A program made the translations under genes and the position numbers. Below, one piece after another: positions 39,391 through 49,005 of a DNA stretch of 64,000 bases (within the stretch, counting starts at the first letter, position 1; each line of letters begins with the position of its first letter). Origin of the DNA: Natronococcus sp. A-GB1 (lineage in GTDB: Archaea; Halobacteriota; Halobacteria; Halobacteriales; Natrialbaceae); assembly GCF_029688845.1 (NCBI RefSeq), contig NZ_JARUKW010000017.1, positions 1-64,000 of the forward strand, read 5' to 3'. Under the pieces are notes generated by a model. That model was not told where the DNA came from. It searched no databases and saw only the letters and a program-made list of their open reading frames with translations.

Positions 39391-42072
39391 ATGTGCGACG
39401 GTGTGGGGGCACCTGACGAGGCTGACCGGGAGAGCGCGACCGGAGGAGTCCCGCCGGAGCAGTATCGAACGGTAGTGAACGCGATCGGCGACGGCATCTA
39501 TCAGCTCGACGCCGACAACCGGTTCGTCGCGGTCAACGACACCGTTCTCGAGTGGACGGGGTACGATCGGCAAGAGCTGCTCGGTGAGCACGTCTCGGTC
39601 GTTTTCGACGAGTACGATACCACTCGTTTCGAGCGGGAACTCCACGAGCGCCTCGAGACCAACGAGAACGCGGACGCGACGCTCGATCTCGCGATCGAGA
39701 CCGTCGACGGTGACAGCCTCCCCTGCGAGGCCCGGTTCAGCGTCCTTGAGGAGGGCGGCGAGTTCGAGGGCGTCGCCGGCGTCGTCCGCGAGACACCCGA
39801 CCGCGAACGCGATCGGCCGACCTCCGTCTGGGAGACGGACGACTCGATCTCGTCGGTTATCGACGAGGCCGACGTCGGCGTGTTCGTCCTCGACGAGTCG
39901 TTCGACGTCGTCTGGGCGGACGAAACCGTCGAGACGTACTTCGGCATCAAGCGAAACGACGTCATCGGGCGGAACAAGCGAGCGGTCATCGGGGAGACGA
40001 TCCGCGACCGACTCGCCGATCCGGAGGGGTTCGCGGAAACCGTCCTGGCCACGTACGACGACAACAGCTCCGTCGAGCAGTTCGAGTGCCGAGTGACGGC
40101 CGGCCCCGGCCGCGAGGGGCGCTGGCTCGAACACCGGAGCAAGCCGATCGAGTCCGGTCGGTACGCCGGCGGTCGCGTCGAGCTGTACTACGATATCACC
40201 GACCGAAAGGAGTCACAGCGGGCACGCCGCGAGAGCGAGCGGCGGTTCGAGTCGCTGGTCACCGCGGTCGACGAGTACGCCATCTTCATGCTCGATCCCG
40301 AGGGACGGGTACGGAGCTGGAACGAGGGGGCGAAACGGATCAAGGGGTACGACGCGTCGGAGATCCGCGGCGAGCACTTCTCGGTATTCTACACCGACGC
40401 CGATCGGGCAGCCGACGTTCCGGCACGAATATTGAAAGAAGCCAGGACGGAGGGGACGAGCGAGAACGAGGGCTGGCGCGTCCGCGCGGACGGCTCGACG
40501 TTCTGGGCGAGCGTGACGCTCACGGCGATCAGGGAGGATGGTGAACTCCAGGGGTACGCGAAGGTCACCCGCGACATGACCGAGCGACGGGAGCGAGAGC
40601 AGCAGCTCCAGCACGAGCGCGACCTAGTCGAACGGATCCTCGAGACGAGCCCGGTCGGCATCGCGGTCGTCAACCCCGACGGGTCGACCAGTCGAGCGAA
40701 CGAGCGGATGGCGACCCTGCTCGACGTGTCGCCGGACGAGAGCGAGGAGTACGCTGCGGGCCAACATGACATGTACGACGGGGACGGGTGGCTGCTCCCG
40801 GTCGAGGAGCGGCCCGCGGGCCGCGTCTTCGAGACGGGAGAACCGCTGTACGATCTGGAGATTCGCCTGGACCGACCCGACGGCCAACCGACGTGGCTGT
40901 CGATAAACGCCGCTCCCATCGGCGTCGGCGGAGGGTCCCCGGAGCAGGTCGTCGTCACCGCGACGGAGATCACCGACCTCAAAGAGCTTGCGGAGCGCCG
41001 AAAGCACGAGCTCGAGGAGCGTGAAAAGGAGCTGGCGGCGGTCAAACTCGCGACGAGCTTGCTCGAGACCGGCGACCGATCGGTCGAGGAGCTGCTCGAG
41101 GAGTTCGTCGCGCAACTCCCGCAGTCGTTCCGGTTCCCCGAGCGAACCGCCGCGCGGATCTCGTTCGGAAACCGGGAGGCCGTAACCGGAACGAACGAAT
41201 CGTTCGAACGGATGATCACCTCCCGTGCGAGCACGGCTAACGGAACGCCGATCACGATCGACGTCGGGTTCACGGCCCCACCGTCCGAGGAGGAGACGAA
41301 CGCGTTCATCGACGAGGAACAGGAGCTGATCGACACGCTCGCGACGCTCGCGAAGTTTCACTTCGAGCGCCGGGAGTACATCGACGAGCTCCGGGCCGAA
41401 ACCCGACGCCTGGAGCAGTTTGCCTACGCCGCCAGTCACGACCTCCAGGAGCCGTTGCGGATGGTCTCGAGCTACCTCCAGCTCATCGAGCGGCGGTACG
41501 CCGACGAACTCGACCAGGACGGCCGGGAGTTCCTCGCGTTCGCACTCGAGGGCGCCGAGCGGATGCGGAACATGATCGACGGCCTGCTCGCCTACGCCCG
41601 GGTGAAGACGCGGGGCGATCCGCTGGAGCCGGTGGATCTCGACGCCATCCTCGAGGAGGTCCGATCGGATCTCGGGATGCGAATTGCAGCGACGAACGCC
41701 GACGTCACCGCCGATCCCCTGCCCACCGTCGAGGGCGACGAGAGCCAGCTCCGGCAGGTGTTTCAGAACCTGCTGGACAACGCGATCGAGTACAGCCACG
41801 GCCCGCCCCGGATCCACGTCTCGGCGGAACGACGCGGCCCGAGGTGGGAAATCTCGGTTCGCGACGAGGGGATCGGCATTCCGGCCGACGAGCGCGGGCA
41901 GATCTTCGAGATGTTCCAGCGTCTGCACGGCCGCGGCGACCACGACGGCACCGGGATCGGCCTCGCGCTGTGCGAGCGGATCGTCGAACGCCACGGCGGC
42001 GAGATCTGGGTCGAATCCGAACCCGGTGAGGGGTCGACGTTTTCGTTCACCCTTCCGGCCGTCGGTGGGTGA
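39391..42072 (+). CDS. Multi-PAS sensor histidine kinase
   Basis: 893 aa, cytosolic: no membrane segments seen. Four PAS units at about residues 28-150, 155-280, 285-400 and 410-530 (each with xVxxxGIYQLDADNRFVAVND-type starts), then a GAF-like/linker region (550-670). The kinase core has the H-box AYAASHDLQEPLRMVSSYLQ with the phospho-acceptor His, the N-box VFQNLLDNAIEYS, G1 DEGIGIPADE, F box and G2 GTGIGLALCERIVERHGG. A sensor of redox, light or an internal ligand, acting through an unlinked response regulator. Confidence 0.92.
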   Translation: MCDGVGAPDEADRESATGGVPPEQYRTVVNAIGDGIYQLDADNRFVAVNDTVLEWTGYDRQELLGEHVSVVFDEYDTTRFERELHERLETNENADATLDLAIETVDGDSLPCEARFSVLEEGGEFEGVAGVVRETPDRERDRPTSVWETDDSISSVIDEADVGVFVLDESFDVVWADETVETYFGIKRNDVIGRNKRAVIGETIRDRLADPEGFAETVLATYDDNSSVEQFECRVTAGPGREGRWLEHRSKPIESGRYAGGRVELYYDITDRKESQRARRESERRFESLVTAVDEYAIFMLDPEGRVRSWNEGAKRIKGYDASEIRGEHFSVFYTDADRAADVPARILKEARTEGTSENEGWRVRADGSTFWASVTLTAIREDGELQGYAKVTRDMTERREREQQLQHERDLVERILETSPVGIAVVNPDGSTSRANERMATLLDVSPDESEEYAAGQHDMYDGDGWLLPVEERPAGRVFETGEPLYDLEIRLDRPDGQPTWLSINAAPIGVGGGSPEQVVVTATEITDLKELAERRKHELEEREKELAAVKLATSLLETGDRSVEELLEEFVAQLPQSFRFPERTAARISFGNREAVTGTNESFERMITSRASTANGTPITIDVGFTAPPSEEETNAFIDEEQELIDTLATLAKFHFERREYIDELRAETRRLEQFAYAASHDLQEPLRMVSSYLQLIERRYADELDQDGREFLAFALEGAERMRNMIDGLLAYARVKTRGDPLEPVDLDAILEEVRSDLGMRIAATNADVTADPLPTVEGDESQLRQVFQNLLDNAIEYSHGPPRIHVSAERRGPRWEISVRDEGIGIPADERGQIFEMFQRLHGRGDHDGTGIGLALCERIVERHGGEIWVESEPGEGSTFSFTLPAVGG

Positions 42073-42156
42073 TACGGATTGCTGTGGCGGTTTACTGACG
42101 CAACCACCGTTCGGCTCGCGGTTGCGCCGGAAACGACGTACAGTAAATCGTATGAG
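42072..42156 (-). repeat. 85-bp palindromic dispersed repeat, copy A (diverged)
   Basis: Starts ATACGGATTGCTGT and ends GTACAGTAAATCGTATGAG. Its reverse complement aligns over the whole length with copies B (42594) and C (49892), with perhaps a quarter of positions changed. Inverted relative to B and C. The core GGCGCAACC...GGTTGCG forms a hairpin. Sits directly after the kinase stop. Confidence 0.8.
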
Positions 42157-42209
42157 ATCGTCGCCGGAAGGACAACACTCAGGCCCCGCGGGCTCGAACC
42201 CGCCTCCCG

Positions 42210-42593
42210 ATGCATATCGACCACGCGGGGATCGCGACCGACGACGCCGCGGAGCTTGCGGCGCTGTACGGCGAGCTGTTCGGCCTCGAAACTGTCCACG
42301 AGGAGACGTTCGATGGGATGACGGTCGTCTTCCTCGACTGCGAGAACGGCTACCTCGAGCTGCTCGAGCCCGTCGAGGACGGCACGATCGCCAGCTACCT
42401 CGAGGCGAACGGACCGGGGATCCACCACCTCGCGCTCGCGACCGACGACATCGAGGCCGCCCTCGAGCGTGCCCGCGAGCACGACGTCGCCCTCGTCGAC
42501 GAGCAGCCCCGTCCCGGCGCGTGGGGCCACACGGTCGCGTTCTTGCACCCGAAGGACACGGGCGGGATCCTGCTCGAGTTTGTCGAGCACTGA
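42210..42593 (+). CDS. mce: Methylmalonyl-CoA epimerase (VOC family)
   Basis: 127 aa, two beta-alpha-beta-beta-beta VOC modules. Metal ligands are placed as expected: His3 in HIDHAGIA, Glu in NGYLELLEP, His in GIHHLALA, Glu in GILLEFVEH. It converts (S)- to (R)-methylmalonyl-CoA, feeding the mutase encoded at 32523-34205. It is bracketed by inverted copies of the 85-bp repeat. Confidence 0.9.
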   Translation: MHIDHAGIATDDAAELAALYGELFGLETVHEETFDGMTVVFLDCENGYLELLEPVEDGTIASYLEANGPGIHHLALATDDIEAALERAREHDVALVDEQPRPGAWGHTVAFLHPKDTGGILLEFVEH

Positions 42594-42676
42594 CACGGTT
42601 TACTGTACGTCAGTCCCGGCGTAACCGCGACCCGTGCGGCGGTTGCGCCGGGACATCGTTACAGCAATCCATATGA
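42594..42676 (+). repeat. 85-bp palindromic dispersed repeat, copy B
   Basis: Begins CGGTTTACTGTACGTCAGTC, with stem arms GTCCCGGCGTAACCGC and GCGGTTGCGCCGGGAC around GACCCGTGCG, and ends TACAGCAATCCATAT. Differs from copy C at only two or three positions over about 75 bases. Lies immediately after the mce stop, opposite in orientation to copy A. Confidence 0.85.
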
Positions 42677-42790
42677 GTCGCCCCATCGTTCGGCACCGCC
42701 GAGAGCAGCGCTGAGCGCTCGAGCCGACAGCTATTTCGAACCGGTCGGCAGGAAAAGGTCGGGGACGCGGAAACGGACCGACGTTCGGCG

Positions 42791-42937
42791 CTAGTAGCCG
42801 AGCAGCCGCAGGATGATTCCCAACACGATCCCCGTGAGGCCGACGAGGATCCCCACGCCGGGGATGACGGGGATCGGCAGGAGACCGATGCCGAGCACGA
42901 TCGCGAGTACGATGACGATTGTCGAGATTCTGACCAT
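42791..42937 (-). CDS. Small membrane protein (48 aa)
   Basis: MVRISTIVIVLAIVLGIGLLPIPVIPGVG...RLLGY: two hydrophobic hairpin helices joined by a Pro-rich turn (PIPVIPGVG). Haloarchaeal genomes contain many such short proteins without known function. The start is chosen at the Met just before the first helix; longer frames upstream have no coding character. Confidence 0.65.
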   Translation of the reverse strand: MVRISTIVIVLAIVLGIGLLPIPVIPGVGILVGLTGIVLGIILRLLGY

Positions 42938-43116
42938 ACCCGTAGTATTCCACGTTGTCAGGTAGATGTTGGGCTTGCTATCTCGTTTTTCTCGGAGAAC
43001 ACGGGTAGAGAAGTGGAGTCCACTTCGGGCCGCCCTCCGGATAGAGACGAGAATGGACGGAGGTGTGAAAGCCGCTGCTGTGAGCGGTGGCACTCGCTCC
43101 TCACGACGTCTTCCGT

Positions 43117-43572
43117 CTACCGTAAATCGAACTCCTCGTGGAGTTGCGCTTCGAGGTGTTGAACTATCATAAGTACGTCAGTTATCTCCGTATCGATCTC
43201 TTCTATCTTCTGCTCGAGATCGATGAGTCGATTGGGGATGTTCCGCTCCACTTCGGCTACCGGGAACTGCCCACCTTCGCGGTTGGTGTAGTATAGTTTG
43301 TCGTCAAGAACGTGGGCCTCAACACGCTCGTGCCAGGCTAATTTTTCCAGTCGTGACGTAACCAGCGCGATCCGAGATGCTCTGGCAGAATCCTTTCCAC
43401 CGAGCAACGTTTGCGGAAACACCTCCGGTTTTTCATCTGTGAGATAGCCCGTCACTTCTGCTGGTCTATAGGCCTTCTCTGCATTCTCTTGGAGGTACCT
43501 CTCAATCTCTACCTCTATACAGTCGGCCCGTTTACTTTTGTCCCAACAGTCTGATTCAATATCGACCGGCAT
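43117..43572 (-). CDS. Putative winged-helix/DNA-binding protein
   Basis: 151 aa from MPVDIESDCW (an upstream Met would add MEESDT). Residues 22-105 look like a winged helix: EIERYLQENAEKAYRPAEVTGYLTD, a helix RASRIALVTSRLEKLAWHERVEAHVLDDKLYYTNRE with a wing-like end. Residues 110-151 form a heptad-rich coiled coil (LIDLEQKIEEIDTEITDVLMIVQHLEAQL), probably for dimerisation. Likely a small transcription regulator; family not named. AT-rich sequence precedes it. Confidence 0.65.
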   Translation of the reverse strand: MPVDIESDCWDKSKRADCIEVEIERYLQENAEKAYRPAEVTGYLTDEKPEVFPQTLLGGKDSARASRIALVTSRLEKLAWHERVEAHVLDDKLYYTNREGGQFPVAEVERNIPNRLIDLEQKIEEIDTEITDVLMIVQHLEAQLHEEFDLR

Positions 43573-43696
43573 CGTATCACTTTCCTCCACCCACCGTATA
43601 TTAATGCTAGTCTATCTTTCGAATTAATACGAACATATAAATAAGTTGTTTGAGTGGGGTGCTGTAGATTTCTCCTCGTGTCTGGCAGCGCAGTAC

Positions 43697-43897
43697 ATGA
43701 TACAACAGCGGGCCATCCGGCTCGTTACGACGGAGTACTCCCGTCTCACCGCACCCGGGTCCTACAACAACGATCTCCCACTACAGAACTGGCTCAAGGA
43801 GACGCTGGAGTGGCACTTCTCGTGGTTCAGCAACGGAGGCATCGCGGTGGCCCTGTACATGCGCGACAGGCCATCACAAAGCCGTAGTCTCGGTTAG
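43697..43897 (+). CDS. Small hypothetical protein, possibly a gene fragment
   Basis: 66 aa from ATG at 43697 (a TTG at 43646 would give 83 aa). Codons are strongly GC-ending, and the product has plausible composition (YSRLTAPGSYNNDLPLQNW, KETLEWHFSWFSNGG). A TATA-like ACATATAAATAAG lies at about 43632-43644. No family recognised; it may be the remnant of a longer gene. Confidence 0.35.
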   Translation: MIQQRAIRLVTTEYSRLTAPGSYNNDLPLQNWLKETLEWHFSWFSNGGIAVALYMRDRPSQSRSLG

Positions 43898-44047
43898 CGT
43901 CCGAAACGGAACGAATCGACGAGTGCCGTCGAACGCAGACGGAGTCGGTTTCGCGATCGTTACACCGCTCGCTCGAGGGAGACTCGAAAGCTGTCGCGGA
44001 AAGGGCGACAGACGACAAAACTTTTGGGACGGCGACGAGGTGTGAGG

Positions 44048-45385
44048 ATGATGGCCACCGAGACCGATGATCGGGTCTACTACGTGATCAGCGACCTCCA
44101 CATCGGCGGCGACGAGCAACTCGAGGACGTCGAGTTCCTCGACGAACTGCTCGAGTTCCTCGAGCGACTCGAGGAGACCGACGAGAACGCCGAGCTGATC
44201 ATCAACGGCGACGCGTTCGGGCTCTGGGAGTTTACGACCGTCGAAGGAATCGAGAAGTTCGAGGTGCTCGAGCGCACCTATCCGACGCTGTTTGAACAGT
44301 TTCGGGCGACCGGCGAGAACGTGCCGATCACGCTATTGCCGGGCAACCACGACCACGAGCTGGCAGCCTACGACGAGTACGTCGAGCGTTTCGCCGAGTA
44401 CAACGTCGAGCTGGTCCAGGACCGATGGATCAGCCGGGAGATCGGCGATCAGGCGATCCACTTCGAGCACGGCCACCAGCACGACGCCAACAACCGGATC
44501 GAGGACTGGGGCAACCCCCACGCGACGCCGCTCGGCTACTACTACAACACCCTCGTGACGAGCCGAGCGGGCCAGCTCTCCGATCGGGGACGGTACAACT
44601 GGATGAAAGACGTCCAGGCGGTGACCCCAACCGAACGGATGCCCGTCTGGCTCCTCTCGAAGTACTTCTACCGGGAGATGAACCCGCTGTTGCGGTACTC
44701 GATGTTCCCGTTCCTGTTGCTGTTCAACATCAGCGTCATCCTCGCGGTGCTCGCGGGGCTCGATCTCGCGGGGATCTGGTCGATGCCCGTCGACCGAACC
44801 GAAGCCTTCCTCGGCCAGTTCGGTGCGGCCGGGACGGCGGCCTGGTTCTTCCTCGCGCTGAACGTCACCGTCGGCGGGCTGCTGACGCTCGTCGGGATCC
44901 CGCTGTACTTCATCCGCCGGGATATCCGGAAGACCGTCGACCGCTTCGGCGTCTTCGAGACCGAACTCACCGTCGATCCCCAGCAGCCCTACGAGAGCGC
45001 TGCCCGCGAAATCTTCTCCGAGCAGCCGGGAACGACGATCTTCTGCTACGGCCACACCCACCGACCGGGCGTCCGCGAGGTCGACGGCGGGCTGCTGGTC
45101 AACACCGGAACCTGGCTCAAGCGGCTCCACCGCCGGGACGGAATCATTGGGCTCCTCCCGCCGGTGTTTTACCCGTCCTACCAGCTGCCGGCCGTCCGCA
45201 TCTCGGCGGACTCGGAGGGCGTCGCCGTCGAGTACGAACGGATGGCAAAGCCCAGCCCGGCTTCCGAGGAGCTGACTCGCACCGAGCGGTTCTTTACGGT
45301 CGGCCGGGAACCCGAACCGGATCTGCCCGACCGACACGTCGTCGAACCGCCACGCGAGAAACAGGTCGCGGAAGCGACTGACTAA
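44048..45385 (+). CDS. Membrane-anchored calcineurin-like metallophosphoesterase
   Basis: 445 aa. Metal ligands: DLHIGGDE, INGDAFGLWE, PGNHDHEL, HFEHGHQHD and CYGHTHRPG, the five conserved blocks of metallophosphoesterases, in order over residues 14-345. An insertion of about 120 residues between blocks four and five carries two membrane helices (MFPFLLLFNISVILAVLAGL and WFFLALNVTVGGLLTLVGIPL), so the catalytic domain sits at the membrane. Could act on a lipid or nucleotide-sugar phosphate. Converges on the SNF transporter with a 3-base gap. Confidence 0.85.
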   Translation: MMATETDDRVYYVISDLHIGGDEQLEDVEFLDELLEFLERLEETDENAELIINGDAFGLWEFTTVEGIEKFEVLERTYPTLFEQFRATGENVPITLLPGNHDHELAAYDEYVERFAEYNVELVQDRWISREIGDQAIHFEHGHQHDANNRIEDWGNPHATPLGYYYNTLVTSRAGQLSDRGRYNWMKDVQAVTPTERMPVWLLSKYFYREMNPLLRYSMFPFLLLFNISVILAVLAGLDLAGIWSMPVDRTEAFLGQFGAAGTAAWFFLALNVTVGGLLTLVGIPLYFIRRDIRKTVDRFGVFETELTVDPQQPYESAAREIFSEQPGTTIFCYGHTHRPGVREVDGGLLVNTGTWLKRLHRRDGIIGLLPPVFYPSYQLPAVRISADSEGVAVEYERMAKPSPASEELTRTERFFTVGREPEPDLPDRHVVEPPREKQVAEATD

Positions 45386-45388
45386 TCG

Positions 45389-46816
45389 TCAGTCCGCGCT
45401 TTCAGTCGGTCGGCTGTGGCTCCCGTAGTGAGAACGGCGGGCCAGGAGGACGAACGGAACTACCGTCGCCAGCGTCACGACCAGCAGTAGCTCCGTCCCC
45501 ACGGAGAGCCCGACCAGGACCGAGACGTCGGCGTAGAACGTAAAGAGCAGAAACGCCGGGAAGACGGTCCCGATCGTGTACCGCCAGGGAACCACGAGCG
45601 GGCTCGAGATCGGTCCCGCACCGTTACGGAGCTCCTCAACCGCTTCCGGTCCGAGGACCCAGGCGGTGTAGATCATGAACCCGGTTAGCCCGAGCACCAG
45701 GAGCAGATCGACGAGGTGGTCAGCGAACAGGGTAAACACGGCGGGACTGAACGCGTTTACGCCGCCGGTGACCGCGACCAGGGCGAACAGTCCGCGAGTC
45801 GCGGTCGAGCGCTCGAGGTCGAACTCGTCGACCAGGAACGAGACTGGGATCTCGAGCATGCTGATCAGACTCGTGAGGGCCGCGAGCAGGACGACCAGGA
45901 AGAAGACGGTTCCGAGGATGCGACCGCCGGGCAGGTTCGCGAACGCGCCGGCGATCCCGACGAACAGGGCGCCGGGGCCGCCCTCCGTCGGCCCCGCAGC
46001 GAACGAGAACAGCAACGGGAACAACACGAGCCCGGCCAGAATTCCGACACCGAGGTTGAGTACGGCGATGGCCGAGGCGTCGAGGGGAAGCGAGCGGTCG
46101 TCGTCGACGTAGGATGCATAGGTGATCATCGTCCCGCCGCCGATCGAGAGGGTAAACAGCGCCTGGCCGGCGGCCGATCCGAGCACCGACAGGAAGTTCT
46201 CCGTGAGGTAGGCGCCGTCGAATCCGAGGTAGAACTCGTACCCTTCCGTGGCTGCGGGTTGCTGGGCTGCCCAGATCGCAAGCGCGGCGAGGAGGAAGAC
46301 GATCCCGGGCAGCATTATCTTCGTCGTCGCCTCGATACCGCGTCTGATCCCCGCGGTGACGATCACCGCAGTGGCCGCCAGCACCACCAGCTGGTAGCCG
46401 AACGCCTCGGGCCCGTAGCTGATCGCCACGAAGTGGGCCTCCGGATCCGCGAAGTACGCGCCCGTCGCGCTCTCGAGAAAGTACCGGAGGATCCACCCGC
46501 CGACAACGCTGTAGAACGACATCAGCAGGATCGCGGTGACGACACAGAGCATGCCGAGCGCCGTCCAGGCCCGCGATCCCGCGAGCGAGCTGAACGCCCC
46601 GACCGGGTTCCGGTTCGAGCGCCGGCCGATCACGAACGCAGCCAGTAGCCCGGGAACGCCGACGAAAAGGACGATGAGCAGGTACAACAGCAGAAAGGCG
46701 CTCCCTCCGTTCTCGGCGGTCATCCACGGGAACCGCCAGATGTTCCCCAGTCCGATCGCGCTCCCGACCGCGGCCAGGATGAACCCGGCCCGGCTCGCCC
46801 AACTCTCTCGTGCCAT
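45389..46816 (-). CDS. Sodium-dependent transporter, NSS/SNF family
   Basis: 475 aa with about 11-12 membrane helices. The first helix carries AAVGSAIGLGNIWRFPWMTAENGGSAFLLLY, the GLGNxWRFP signature of the Na/Cl-dependent neurotransmitter symporter family (LeuT fold), including the unwound sodium and substrate site. Start set at MARESWASRAG, directly before that helix. Prokaryotic members import amino acids or related solutes with Na+. AT-rich promoter region upstream. Confidence 0.93.
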   Translation of the reverse strand: MARESWASRAGFILAAVGSAIGLGNIWRFPWMTAENGGSAFLLLYLLIVLFVGVPGLLAAFVIGRRSNRNPVGAFSSLAGSRAWTALGMLCVVTAILLMSFYSVVGGWILRYFLESATGAYFADPEAHFVAISYGPEAFGYQLVVLAATAVIVTAGIRRGIEATTKIMLPGIVFLLAALAIWAAQQPAATEGYEFYLGFDGAYLTENFLSVLGSAAGQALFTLSIGGGTMITYASYVDDDRSLPLDASAIAVLNLGVGILAGLVLFPLLFSFAAGPTEGGPGALFVGIAGAFANLPGGRILGTVFFLVVLLAALTSLISMLEIPVSFLVDEFDLERSTATRGLFALVAVTGGVNAFSPAVFTLFADHLVDLLLVLGLTGFMIYTAWVLGPEAVEELRNGAGPISSPLVVPWRYTIGTVFPAFLLFTFYADVSVLVGLSVGTELLLVVTLATVVPFVLLARRSHYGSHSRPTESAD

Positions 46817-47134
46817 TCTGTCTCGGGCGAGCGGGTCGCCGCGCATAAGGATTATCGTTAAATTGAAATTAACTATCGTAATGATTACCCGGAAACCGAA
46901 ATATTTGCTTCAGCGGACGACCAGCCCAGTATCTGATCGTAGATCTATTGATGTATGGAGTTTTAGATTTTGCTCGCGACTCGAGTCGAAAACCGAAACG
47001 ATCGCGACGGATCCGTCCGGCCGTCAGCTTTCCCGGGGCTCGTCCGTCAGTTCGGACCAGTATGTTCTCCTTTTTTTATCATTGCTAACTATTATCGAGA
47101 GGTTCGCCGAACGTACTCGACGGAGTGATAGTAC
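46817..47134. promoter_or_regulatory. Divergent promoter region between SNF transporter and C69-like gene
   Basis: About 320 bases, AT-rich (46850-46960 and 47068-47100). GTTAAATTGAAATTAAC near 46858-46874 is a short inverted repeat about 45 bases before the transporter start and may be an operator. CTTTTTTTATC near 47071-47081 is TATA-like for the plus-strand gene. No coding sequence. Confidence 0.4.
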
Positions 47135-48880
47135 GTGACTAAGAGACGACTTTCGAGACGCGGGTTCGGAGCACTGGGCGTGAGCGCGGCGCTGTTCGCC
47201 GGTGCCGGGCGGGGCGAAGGCGGGTTCGACGTCGACGCGGGCCTCGAGGATCCGAGCGACCCTCACTCGCTCGACGGGAAGAGTATCGGCTTCTACGTCG
47301 GCAGCGAGCTCACCGAGGACGGATCGACGCTGCTTGGGGGATTCGGCCACGAGCCCTCGAGCCACTGGCTTGAAGTCGTGCCCCGTCAGGACCACGGCGA
47401 GGACGCGACCGTGACCGTCGGTGTCACCGAGGACGCCGACATCCCCGGCGAGCTGACCGAGATTCCCCAGGCAGAGACGACGAACAAGTACGTCGCCTCG
47501 ATGTACTCGGAGTGGGCGGGGTTCCCGCCGCCGCTGACCAACGGCGGGCTCAACGAACACGGCGTCGCCGCCCGCGATATCTGGTCGCCCTCGCGGGCCG
47601 AACTCGTCGAGCTGGCTGAGGAGGAGGCACCTCAGACTGGCCCCCAGTACTCCGACCTCGCGAAGGCGGCGATGGAGCGGGCCTCAAGCGCCCGGGAGGC
47701 CGTCGAGGTCGTCGGCGGGCTGATGGACGAACACGGCTACTCGACCTACGGCGGGAACTCCCACCTGTTCGCCGACGAGGACGAGGGGTGGGTGTTCATC
47801 AACTTCGCCCACCCGGACGGCGATCTCTGGGCGGCCGAACGGCTCGGCGCCGACGAGGTCCGGGTGTCGTACTTCGGTTATATCCGCGAGTTTCCCGTCG
47901 ATCACGAGGACGATCCGGACTTCATCGGCTCGGATCGGCTAGTCGACTTCGCAGAGGAACAGGGGTGGTGGGACGGCGGGGGCGATACCCTCGACCTGTT
48001 CGAGGTCTACGGCCTGGGAGAGTTCCCCGCCGAGGCCGACGAGTACGACGCCCCCGAGTTCTACCAGGATGCACGCTATCCGCCCGAACGGGAAGCGGAG
48101 CTCCGGGAGCTGGCGCCGGTCAGCCTCGAGGACATGCTCGCGCTGGTGCGAGACCCACGCTGGTCGACCGACCACGCGGGCTACGGTCAGGTCGCCCACC
48201 TGCGGCCCGATACCCGCGAGGAACTCCATACGCTGTGGACCGCCGTCACGAGCGCCGCGACGACGCCGTACGTCCCGATTCCCGTCGGCGTCGAGTCGGT
48301 CCCGCCCGAGTTCCGCCAGCACCGGTATCTCACCACGAACTCGGCCGCGAACTTCCTCGACGAGGAGTGGAAGCTCCAGGAGGCCACCCGGTACGCCACA
48401 CGGGAGTTCAAGCGCCTGCTGTACTTCACTTCTGCCGATCCCGAGGCGTTCTACGCCGACGTCGTCGGTGCCATCGAGGGGTTCGAACGAGAGGTGCTCG
48501 CGGAGCGCGACGCCGTCGAGACCAACGCTCGCGAACTGTTCGAGGCCGGCGAGGATCGGGCGGCCTGCGAGTACCTCACCGAGGACACCTCGCGACGGCT
48601 GCTCGAGAGCCTGCGACTCGGGACGACGCTGGCGATGGACGTCGAGGCCGACCTCCGCGAGCGTATCGAGATCCCGAAACCCGAGGGCAGACCCGAGCCG
48701 GGCGAGACGACGCCTCCGACCAGCCAGTCGATGGACGAGGGTCCCGACACCGAGAAGGTCCACGTCTACAGCGAGGACCTTCACGCCGACTACCCGCGAG
48801 AACACGGGGCTTACACCGACGAGGCCGGCGGTGTTCGGGACGGGCGCTCGAGGCCGGCGCCGACGCTCGAGGACGAGTAG
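47135..48880 (+). CDS. Tat-exported C69-family-like dipeptidase lacking the usual Cys
   Basis: 581 aa from GTG at 47135. The N-terminus has a twin-arginine motif RRLSRRGFGALG then a hydrophobic segment. The rest resembles family C69 (Ntn-hydrolase fold): VGSELTEDGSTLLGG, RDIWSPSRAELVELA, and GGNSHLFADEDEGWVF. In C69 enzymes the mature protein begins with Cys in a CTTxxVGKxxTxDGS context; here the aligned stretch reads SIGFYVGSELTEDGS, with Ser for Cys and about 50 residues before it. It may use Ser, or be inactive. Confidence 0.7.
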   Translation: MTKRRLSRRGFGALGVSAALFAGAGRGEGGFDVDAGLEDPSDPHSLDGKSIGFYVGSELTEDGSTLLGGFGHEPSSHWLEVVPRQDHGEDATVTVGVTEDADIPGELTEIPQAETTNKYVASMYSEWAGFPPPLTNGGLNEHGVAARDIWSPSRAELVELAEEEAPQTGPQYSDLAKAAMERASSAREAVEVVGGLMDEHGYSTYGGNSHLFADEDEGWVFINFAHPDGDLWAAERLGADEVRVSYFGYIREFPVDHEDDPDFIGSDRLVDFAEEQGWWDGGGDTLDLFEVYGLGEFPAEADEYDAPEFYQDARYPPEREAELRELAPVSLEDMLALVRDPRWSTDHAGYGQVAHLRPDTREELHTLWTAVTSAATTPYVPIPVGVESVPPEFRQHRYLTTNSAANFLDEEWKLQEATRYATREFKRLLYFTSADPEAFYADVVGAIEGFEREVLAERDAVETNARELFEAGEDRAACEYLTEDTSRRLLESLRLGTTLAMDVEADLRERIEIPKPEGRPEPGETTPPTSQSMDEGPDTEKVHVYSEDLHADYPREHGAYTDEAGGVRDGRSRPAPTLEDE

Positions 48881-49005
48881 CTCGGCGCTTCGGATGAGAC
48901 TTTCGAACACCTCCTCGGAACAGCGGTGCAGGTTACACCGCTTGACCACCGATCGAACAACCTGCAGTGCCGGAGTTCCGTACGTCACGCCCGCGCATCC
49001 CGGTC

